A DNA stretch of 12,294 nt. Source: Acidobacteriota bacterium (GTDB taxonomy: Bacteria; Acidobacteriota; Terriglobia; Terriglobales; Acidobacteriaceae). Location: contig JAJZCX010000014.1 of the NCBI GenBank assembly GCA_021851625.1, positions 1-12,294 of the forward strand, in the 5' to 3' direction. The position numbers were made by a program, and so were the translations under genes. Shown piece by piece: positions 6,795-12,294 of this stretch. Position 1 is the stretch's first letter; every line of letters starts with the position of its first letter. The notes below the pieces were generated by a model. It made no database searches and was not told the origin of the DNA. It saw nothing but the letters and a program-made list of their open reading frames with translations.

Positions 6795-7541
6795 TCAATA
6801 GGAAAAGTAGGGCAGGTAGGCGTACCACGTGCTCCACTGCAACTGTTCCACCACGCGGGCGGCTGCGGTACGTTGCCGGTAGAAGGTGAACTGTGCGCCG
6901 TTGCGAATGCCGATGACTTGCGTGACTGGCCCGCGTGCTGTTTCAAACATGGACTGAATCATGATGTAGCGTTGCGGTGCTCCAACCGTGTTGCCAACCA
7001 CGGAGGTCATTTCCTGTTTGAGCCAGGTATTTTTATAGGCATTGTGGGCGAAGTTGCTGGTCCACATCAAAGCTCGGCCCAGCATGTTGAACTGTGCATC
7101 CTGGCTGGGTTGCAGGTGTGTGACTGAATACTGCCCCGCACCCCAATCCACGATGAGCACAGTGCAGCCGGTCTGTATCTCCGTCACCCACAGGTTGGCC
7201 GCGGTGGCCGCAGCGTTCAGAATTCCCGTGGCCTGGTGACGCGCTCCAGCGCCAGCGCCAACCGGCAGGCCGAAGCCACGCATGGGAGAGACCACCATGG
7301 AGCGCTGCACTGCACAATCCTGCGGCCCCATGGGGCCGGCAGCCAAGGCAGCGGCCATGGCTGATGCCTGATCAATGACCATGGTTGTGCCAAAGGCGGC
7401 AAACCACAAGTTGCGCACGCTGGCGCACGGCACGGCGGGCAGGTTGTGTACCTCTAGGTCATTGTTTTGCAGGGTAACAATAGGGTTTGTCCTAAGAGCG
7501 TTATAAACCTGCATGGAGTGCAAGGCGTCTGCCAAGGCCAT
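6795..7541 (-). CDS. Unknown protein with a candidate BLF1/CNF1/CheD-like glutamine-deamidase core
   Basis: I do not recognise this 248-residue protein as a named family. It has no signal peptide or membrane helix. Its C-terminus is aromatic ('STWYAYLPYFSY'). The centre reads 'TGCTVLIVDWGAGQYSVTHLQP': a Cys after a Gly on a beta strand, then a His 16 residues later followed by L-x-P. This is the arrangement of the CNF1/BLF1/CheD deamidase fold (catalytic Cys and His 12-17 residues apart, with CheD ending in H-x-x-L-P). Further on, 'VIGIRNGAQFTFYRQR' resembles the late strand of BLF1, again from memory. Counting from the upstream ATG at 7550, the Cys is residue 129 (7164-7166) and the His 145 (7116-7118). 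I prefer the ATG at 7541, since AAGGA lies 9 nt before it; for 7550 the same AAGGA abuts the start with no spacer. It shares an operon with the downstream hydrolase and is divergent from panB. The coding call is firm; the function is a hypothesis. Confidence 0.7.
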   Translation of the reverse strand: MALADALHSMQVYNALRTNPIVTLQNNDLEVHNLPAVPCASVRNLWFAAFGTTMVIDQASAMAAALAAGPMGPQDCAVQRSMVVSPMRGFGLPVGAGAGARHQATGILNAAATAANLWVTEIQTGCTVLIVDWGAGQYSVTHLQPSQDAQFNMLGRALMWTSNFAHNAYKNTWLKQEMTSVVGNTVGAPQRYIMIQSMFETARGPVTQVIGIRNGAQFTFYRQRTAAARVVEQLQWSTWYAYLPYFSY

Positions 7542-7719
7542 TCGAAACATTCCTTCGTCAAAAAATAATCAGCGACAATTCTTCCACAGAAGTCAATTTC
7601 ACGCTTGTGTGCGACCGCCATCGGCTTGTTTCCGGGAGTAGGCAGGCGTAGACTTGCCACGAGCAGGCTGTATCCCGCCCGGCGCCTGTCGCCACAAGGG
7701 AACGGCACTGGAGTCGATC
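7542..7719. promoter_or_regulatory. Divergent promoter region between the deamidase-like gene and panB
   Basis: This gap must hold the promoters for both transcripts. For panB a weak match TTGTTT (7626-7631), 17 bp, TAGACT (7649-7654) is the best I see; it fits the consensus only partly. No clear riboswitch or operator is visible. The upstream part of the panB reading frame is open here (ATG-like start at 7654), but the ribosome site favours the start at 7720. Confidence 0.35.
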
Positions 7720-8688
7720 ATGAGCCTACGAACCACCCCGAAAGGCGCGGTCCAGACGGACGCGCACGCCTCGGATGCTTCCCGCAATGCCTCTGCGCAA
7801 ATTGCCCCCCACAACCATTCCACGCATCTGAAGGTGACACTGCCTGCGTTGCTGGAAAAGAAGCGCAGCCGCACACCTATTGCCGCGCTGACAGCCTATG
7901 ACTTTGCCTCCGCGCGCGTGGTGGATGAGGGGGGCATCGATCTTGTGCTGGTGGGCGATTCCCTGGCCATGGTGATGCTGGGCTATGAGAGTACGCTGCC
8001 GGTCACTGTGGAGGAGATGCTGCTCTTCACCCGCGCGGTGCGGCGCGGCGTGCGGCGCGCGTTGTTGGTGGCCGATATGCCCTTTGGCTCCTACCACGCC
8101 AGCGTGGCAGAAGGCGTGGCCAACGCCGTTCGCTTTCTAAAGGAAGCGGGCGCGGAGGCGGTGAAGATAGAAGGCGGGCGCAGTCGTGCCGAGCTGGTGC
8201 GCGCGCTGGTTGAGGCGGAAGTTCCCGTCGTGGGACACATTGGTTTGACGCCGCAATCTGTGCATCGCATGGGTGGTTATCGCGTGCAAGGAAAATCGCT
8301 CTCGGCTGCGGAGCATCTGTTGGAAGACGCACACGCGCTGGAAGCTGCGGGGGCCTCGCTGTTGGTGTTGGAAGGCATGCCGCGCGAGTTGGCGGCGCAG
8401 ATCACGGCGGAGTTGCAGATTCCCACCATTGGCATTGGCGCGGGGCCGGAGTGCGATGGGCAGATTCTGGTGCTGCACGATCTGCTCGGACTCACATTTG
8501 CGCCAGCGGCCAAGTTTGTGCGTCGCTATGCCGACCTGGGGGCGCAGATGCGCGCAGCGGTGCAGCAATATGGTGAAGATGTGGCTGCACGCAGATTTCC
8601 CAACGATGCCGAAAGCTACCACTTGCCCAGCGAGACGCGCAGCCAAATGGAGCAGCACGCACAAGGCAGTCAACGCAAAAAGGCTTAG
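7720..8688 (+). CDS. panB: 3-methyl-2-oxobutanoate hydroxymethyltransferase (ketopantoate synthesis)
   Basis: PanB adds a hydroxymethyl group from 5,10-methylenetetrahydrofolate to alpha-ketoisovalerate, giving ketopantoate, the first committed step of pantothenate synthesis in the cytoplasm. The TIM-barrel family motifs are complete: 'ALTAYDFASARVVDEGGIDLVLVGDSLAMVMLGYE' with metal-binding Asp80 in VGDS, Asp119 in 'ADMPFGSY', 'VKIEGG' (Lys149, Glu151), 'GHIGLTPQ', catalytic Glu218 in 'VLEGMP', and 'IGIGAGPECDGQILVLHDLLG'. Counted from the ATG at 7720, which has GGAG 6 nt before it, the protein is 322 residues. This is longer than E. coli PanB (264) because of about 38 Ala/Ser/His-rich N-terminal residues and a polar C-terminal tail. 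A start at 7654 would add 22 more residues of low-quality sequence and is less likely. panC follows after 11 bp. Confidence 0.96.
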   Translation: MSLRTTPKGAVQTDAHASDASRNASAQIAPHNHSTHLKVTLPALLEKKRSRTPIAALTAYDFASARVVDEGGIDLVLVGDSLAMVMLGYESTLPVTVEEMLLFTRAVRRGVRRALLVADMPFGSYHASVAEGVANAVRFLKEAGAEAVKIEGGRSRAELVRALVEAEVPVVGHIGLTPQSVHRMGGYRVQGKSLSAAEHLLEDAHALEAAGASLLVLEGMPRELAAQITAELQIPTIGIGAGPECDGQILVLHDLLGLTFAPAAKFVRRYADLGAQMRAAVQQYGEDVAARRFPNDAESYHLPSETRSQMEQHAQGSQRKKA

Positions 8689-8699
8689 CAAAAAAATCC

Positions 8700-9551
8700 A
8701 TGCAAATTGTTTCCACAATCGCCGAGGTGCGCACAGCGGTGCGCGCCTTGCACACAGAAAAAGGCAGCGTCGGCTTTGTGCCAACAATGGGCGCGCTGCA
8801 CGCCGGGCATCGCTCCCTGGTGCAAATTGCGCGCGCACGTTGTGGTGCCGTTGTCGCCTCCATCTTTGTCAACCCAACGCAGTTTGGGCCGAAGGAAGAT
8901 TTTTCCCGCTATCCACGCACCTTTGCTGAGGATTGTGCAGCCTTGCAGGCCGAACAAGTCGATCTGTTGTTTGCGCCCGAAGTGGCGACGATGTATCCGG
9001 CGGATGCGTCCACCGTGGTGCGCGTGGAGGGTTTGCGCGACCGGCTGGATGGCGCGTCGCGTCCCGGACACTTCGATGGTGTGGCCACGGTGGTCGCAAA
9101 ATTGTTCCACATTGTGCAGCCGGATGCAGCCTTCTTCGGCCAAAAAGATGCCGCACAGGTGGCCGTATTGCGACGCATGGTGCGTGACTTGAACCTGCCG
9201 GTGGAGATGATCCTTTGCCCCACCGTGCGTGAGGCCGATGGATTGGCGATGAGTTCGCGCAATCGGTACTTGTCGCCAGAGGAGCGCAGGCAGGCGCTGG
9301 TGTTGTGGCGCGCGCTGCAAGTGGCCGAGGCGCTCGTCAAAAATGGAGAGCAGCAGTCCGCGCGATTGCTCGATGCCCTGCGTTCCGTATTTGCATCCGA
9401 ACCCACAGCGCGCATCGACTATCTTGCCGTCGTCGATGCTGACACGCTGCTGCCGGTGGAGGATGTGCGCGCAGGCGCATTGCTGGCCGTGGCCGCGTAT
9501 GTGGGCAGCACGCGACTCATCGACAATCTGATCCTGCCGTCGTCCGCGTAG
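8700..9551 (+). CDS. panC: Pantothenate synthetase (pantoate--beta-alanine ligase)
   Basis: PanC joins pantoate and beta-alanine with ATP, via pantoyl-adenylate, to make pantothenate. The 283 residues match the family. The nucleotidyltransferase HxGH-type motif is 'PTMGALHAGH' (His34, His37). 'IFVNPTQFGPKEDFSRYPRT' binds pantoate through Gln61. 'FFGQKDAAQ' (Gln148, Lys149) and 'MSSRNRYLS' (the KMSKS equivalent) complete the active site. The ATG at 8700 lies 11 bp after the panB stop. Its ribosome site is weak (AAAGG about 16 nt upstream, inside the panB end), which suggests translation coupled to panB. panD and panE are not in the window. It faces bcp tail to tail with only 11 bp between the stop codons. 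Confidence 0.97.
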   Translation: MQIVSTIAEVRTAVRALHTEKGSVGFVPTMGALHAGHRSLVQIARARCGAVVASIFVNPTQFGPKEDFSRYPRTFAEDCAALQAEQVDLLFAPEVATMYPADASTVVRVEGLRDRLDGASRPGHFDGVATVVAKLFHIVQPDAAFFGQKDAAQVAVLRRMVRDLNLPVEMILCPTVREADGLAMSSRNRYLSPEERRQALVLWRALQVAEALVKNGEQQSARLLDALRSVFASEPTARIDYLAVVDADTLLPVEDVRAGALLAVAAYVGSTRLIDNLILPSSA

Positions 9552-9562
9552 GGAATGTAGTT

Positions 9563-10027
9563 TTACTTCGCAGAATCCTTCAGCGCGGCCAGCACTTCTT
9601 CCGCGTGGCCTTCGGGCTTTACCTTGCGGAAGATTTTGAGCAGTCGCTGATCGGGGCCGATCAAAAATGTGCTGCGTTCGATGCCAATCACTTTTTTCCC
9701 GTACATATTTTTCTCGCGCAACACGTCAAACTGCTTGCAGACTTTTTCGTCCACGTCGGCGAGCAAGGGATAGGTGAGATCGTACTTCTCTTGAAATTTT
9801 TTCTGCGCGCGCGGTGTGTCGCGTGAGATGCCCAACACGACGGCCCCGTTCTTTTGCAATTGGCTGAGGGCATCGCGAAAGCCGCAGGCCTCAATGGTGC
9901 AGCCGGGTGTGTCCGCTTTGGGATAGAAGAAGAGCACGACCGGCTTGCCGGAAAAATCCGTCAGATGCACCGTATTCTCATCCTGATCGAGCAGGGTAAA
10001 GTTTGCGACCTTGTCGTTGACTTCCAT
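9563..10027 (-). CDS. bcp: Thioredoxin-dependent thiol peroxidase, Bcp/PrxQ peroxiredoxin
   Basis: Reduces hydrogen peroxide and organic hydroperoxides in the cytoplasm, with thioredoxin as likely electron donor. The 154 residues are the standard length. The peroxidatic Cys43 is in 'FFYPKADTPGCT'. A second Cys at 48 ('GCTIEAC') gives the C-x4-C pair typical of two-cysteine Bcp/PrxQ proteins. The later 'VLGISRDTPRAQKKFQEKYDLTYPLLAD' and 'IERSTFLIGPDQRLLKIFRKVKPEGHAEEVL' are standard for the family. The ATG is preceded by GGAGG (10038-10034) with 6-nt spacing. It lies 27 bp downstream of galU on the same strand and is likely co-transcribed. Confidence 0.96.
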   Translation of the reverse strand: MEVNDKVANFTLLDQDENTVHLTDFSGKPVVLFFYPKADTPGCTIEACGFRDALSQLQKNGAVVLGISRDTPRAQKKFQEKYDLTYPLLADVDEKVCKQFDVLREKNMYGKKVIGIERSTFLIGPDQRLLKIFRKVKPEGHAEEVLAALKDSAK

Positions 10028-10054
10028 GCAGCACCTCCAGCGCTTGCGAACAAT

Positions 10055-10933
10055 TTACAGGGAAAGTTTTTTAAGCCAAGCGCGAAATTCCGGGCCGAGG
10101 TCATCCCGCTCCAACGCAAACTGCACCGTGGCTTGCAAAAAACCGAGCTTGTCGCCCGCGTCATAGCGCTTGCCCGCAAAGCTGTACCCGTAAACTTTTT
10201 CATATTGCAGCAGACTGCGAATGCCATCGGTGAGCTGAATCTCATTGCCTGCGCCGAGCTGCGTCTTCTCTAGCACGTCAAAGATGCGTGGCGTGAGAAT
10301 GTAGCGGCCAATGATGGCATTTTTTGACGGAGCCTTGTCCTGCTTGGGTTTCTCGACAAGATTTTTCACTTCCATAATGCGCGGATTTTTCTCCAGCGGA
10401 GTGCAATCCAGTACGCCGTAGGAAGAGATGGCCGGGCCTTCGACCACCTGCGTGGCCAGAATGGAAGCCTGCACTTCGTCGAAGACTTCAATCATCTGTC
10501 GCAGACAAGGCTGCTGCGCATCAATCACATCGTCGGGCAGAATCACGGCAAAAGGTTCGTCGCCAATCAGATCGCGCGCCATAAGCACGGCGTGGCCCAG
10601 GCCCAAGGCTTCCTTTTGCCGGACGTAGGCGATTTGCACCAGGCTGGAAATCTCACGCGCCAGCACGAGCAAATCATTTTTGCCACGCGAGGCAAGCTGA
10701 TGCTCCAACTCAAAGCTGATGTCGAAGTGATCTTCAATGACGGTCTTGCCGCGACCAGTGATGATGATGATCTGCTCGCACCCGGCGGCAACGGCCTCTT
10801 CGACGGCATATTGAATGATGGGTTTGTCCACCACAGGCAGCATCTCTTTCGGGATGGCCTTGGTGGCGGGCAAAAAGCGCGTGCCCAAACCGGCGGCAGG
10901 AAAAACAGCTTTGCGAATGCGTTGTTTTTTCAT
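10055..10933 (-). CDS. galU: UTP--glucose-1-phosphate uridylyltransferase
   Basis: GalU makes UDP-glucose from UTP and glucose-1-phosphate, feeding polysaccharide, glycolipid and trehalose synthesis. The 292 residues match bacterial GalU. The nucleotide-binding signature 'AAGLGTRFLPATKAIPKEML' occupies residues 13-32, followed by 'PVVDKPIIQYAVEEAVAAG', 'QKEALGLGHAV', 'AVILPDDVID' (metal-binding Asp134/Asp135), 'LVEKP' and 'GNEIQLTDGIRSLL'. The ATG at 10933-10931 has only a poor ribosome site (GAG about 9 nt upstream). It lies 24 bp after the mfd stop, which fits a translationally linked operon mfd-galU-bcp. The physiological link to Mfd is not obvious. The flippase at the left edge may use GalU-derived sugars, but that is inference. 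Confidence 0.97.
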   Translation of the reverse strand: MKKQRIRKAVFPAAGLGTRFLPATKAIPKEMLPVVDKPIIQYAVEEAVAAGCEQIIIITGRGKTVIEDHFDISFELEHQLASRGKNDLLVLAREISSLVQIAYVRQKEALGLGHAVLMARDLIGDEPFAVILPDDVIDAQQPCLRQMIEVFDEVQASILATQVVEGPAISSYGVLDCTPLEKNPRIMEVKNLVEKPKQDKAPSKNAIIGRYILTPRIFDVLEKTQLGAGNEIQLTDGIRSLLQYEKVYGYSFAGKRYDAGDKLGFLQATVQFALERDDLGPEFRAWLKKLSL

Positions 10934-10957
10934 CTTAAAATTCTCAGCGTACCAATT

Positions 10958-12294
10958 CTACAAAATTTCACTGGCTGCAATCGCACCACTGGCCGGGCGC
11001 AGGGATTGCAACTGCGCAATCAGCGCGTCGAGTTCTGCCAGCCATGCAGCGGGCTGTGTGGCTTTCAGCGGGAAGCGCAGCACGCCCTGCGGCGTGAATT
11101 GCGCGCCGCGCTTGGCATTGCGCGCCACAAGCTGCATCAGCTTTTCTGGATCGATCTGCGCATTTTCAGTGAAGCGGATGCTGACCAGATCGCGCTTGCG
11201 ATCGATCTGCGCGATGCCGGACTGCTCGCACACCAGGCGAATGTGGCCCGCAGTGAGCAGATGCTGCACCGGCTCTGGCAGAGGGCCGTAGCGGTCTTCC
11301 AGTTCGGCGCGAATGTCGGCGAGCACCGGCTCGCTCTCCGCACCGGCGATGCGTTTGTACATGCGCAGGCGGTGATTTTCCTCGGCGATGTAGCTGCTGT
11401 CAATGCGCAGCGCCACGCCGAGGTTCAACTGCACGGCGGGCTTGCTGGCCTGGTCTTCACCCTGGAGCGTGCGCACGGCCTCTTCGAGCATCGTGGTGTA
11501 CATCTCAAAGCCAACGGCCTCGATGTGTCCGCTCTGCTCGCCGCCGAGCATGTTGCCCGCGCCGCGCAACTCCAAGTCCAGCGCAGCAATTTTGAAGCCA
11601 GCGCCGAGGTCAGAGAATTCCTTGAGAGCGGCCAGGCGACGGCGCGCGATTTCCGTCAACTCCTGATCCGGCGGAATGAGCAGATACGCATACGCGCGGC
11701 GATTGGAGCGGCCCACACGACCGCGCAACTGATACAGCTCGGAGAGTCCGTGGCGGTCAGCGCGGTTGATGACAATGGTGTTGGCCAGCGGAATGTCCAG
11801 ACCATTTTCGATGATCGTGGTGGCGACGAGTACATCGTACTCATGGCGCATAAAGGCGAGCATGACGCTCTCCAACTCGCTCTCGCCCATTTGGCCGTGG
11901 CCGACGAGGATGCGCGCCTGCGGCACCAATTCTTGAATTCGCGCGGAGAGGTCATAGATGGACTCGACGCGATTGTGGACGATGTAAACTTGCCCGCCGC
12001 GCTCCAACTCCACTTCCACTGCGGAGCGAAGGATTTTTTCGTCGTACTTGGCCACCACGGTTTGAATGGCCATGCGATCCTTGGGCGGCGTTTCGATCAC
12101 GCTCATGTCACGCAGGCCGGCCAGCGACATGTGCAGCGTGCGCGGAATCGGCGTGGCGGACATGGAGAGCACATCGATCTCGCGGCGCAATTGCTTCAGC
12201 CGCTCCTTGTGGCGCACGCCGAAGCGCTGCTCCTCGTCAATGACGAGCAGGCCGAGATCTTGGAATTGCACATCTTTGGAGAAGATGCGGTGCG
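10958..12294 (-). CDS. mfd: Transcription-repair coupling factor Mfd, C-terminal part (5' end beyond window)
   Basis: Mfd removes RNA polymerase stalled at DNA lesions and recruits UvrA for excision repair. The frame is open to the right edge (reading HRIFSKDVQFQDLGLLVIDEEQRFG), so about 444 residues of a protein normally near 1,150 are seen. Visible are helicase motif II DEEQ in 'VIDEEQRFGVRHKERLKQL', motif III 'SATPIPRTLHMSL', then the second RecA-like domain with 'QVYIVHNRVESI', 'VATTIIENGLDIPLANT' and 'QLRGRVGRSNRRAYAYLL' (motif VI). The RecG/Mfd translocation module follows ('LKEFSDLGAGFKIAALDLELRGAGNMLG-EQSGH'), then the C-terminal TRCF domain (about the last 170 residues). RecG shares much of the helicase but lacks that C-terminal domain, so Mfd is clear. 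The GTG at 12271 is internal and not the start. galU follows after 24 bp. Confidence 0.97.
   Translation of the reverse strand, partial: HRIFSKDVQFQDLGLLVIDEEQRFGVRHKERLKQLRREIDVLSMSATPIPRTLHMSLAGLRDMSVIETPPKDRMAIQTVVAKYDEKILRSAVEVELERGGQVYIVHNRVESIYDLSARIQELVPQARILVGHGQMGESELESVMLAFMRHEYDVLVATTIIENGLDIPLANTIVINRADRHGLSELYQLRGRVGRSNRRAYAYLLIPPDQELTEIARRRLAALKEFSDLGAGFKIAALDLELRGAGNMLGGEQSGHIEAVGFEMYTTMLEEAVRTLQGEDQASKPAVQLNLGVALRIDSSYIAEENHRLRMYKRIAGAESEPVLADIRAELEDRYGPLPEPVQHLLTAGHIRLVCEQSGIAQIDRKRDLVSIRFTENAQIDPEKLMQLVARNAKRGAQFTPQGVLRFPLKATQPAAWLAELDALIAQLQSLRPASGAIAASEIL

Noticed and set aside
7654..7719. Earlier panB start adding 22 residues
   Set aside because: The added residues are not conserved PanB sequence and lack a ribosome site. 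GGAG lies 6 nt before the ATG at 7720.
1..12294. CRISPR arrays, tRNA or rRNA genes, prophage genes
   Set aside because: No regularly spaced repeats, cloverleaf-like segments, rRNA-like stretches or phage structural or integrase proteins are visible.

Overview
The window reads as ordinary chromosome from a Gram-negative-type bacterium of moderately high G+C. Gene content and protein style (ClpB with an adjacent Hsp20, PanB with a long N-terminal tail, Mfd-GalU-Bcp in a row) suggest an Acidobacteriota (Terriglobia-like) genome. That placement is a judgement from memory, not a computed result. No phage, CRISPR, tRNA or rRNA signal is visible.

Layout from left to right. (1) 1-1452, + strand: the 3' part of a polysaccharide/oligosaccharide flippase, open at the left edge. 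(2) 1453-2086: a long gap between convergent genes. It holds a degraded IS5-family element of about 500 bp with perfect 19-bp terminal inverted repeats and only the C-terminal end of a transposase, interrupted by an in-frame stop. Its right end overlaps the stop codon of the next gene. (3) 2087-5290, - strand: a heat-shock pair, hsp20 followed by clpB. A large imperfect hairpin lies between them, and an AT-rich promoter region with an inverted repeat lies upstream of hsp20. (4) 5493-7541, - strand: a two-gene unit. The upstream gene encodes a protein of unknown family whose central Cys...Asp...His-Leu-x-Pro pattern resembles the catalytic core of BLF1/CNF1/CheD-type glutamine deamidases. The downstream gene encodes an alpha/beta hydrolase with a plausible Ser-Asp-His triad. 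(5) 7720-9551, + strand: panB-panC, two steps of pantothenate (coenzyme A precursor) synthesis. (6) 9563-12294, - strand: mfd (its 5' part lies beyond the right edge), galU and bcp, closely spaced and probably co-transcribed.

Functional links. Hsp20 holds unfolded proteins and ClpB disaggregates them, so their pairing is a classical stress module. PanB and PanC act in the same pathway. The flippase and GalU both serve envelope polysaccharide metabolism but are not adjacent. The least understood part is the deamidase-fold candidate with its partner hydrolase (5493-7541). The degraded IS at the clpB stop codon and the possible RNA structures around hsp20/clpB are secondary points of interest.
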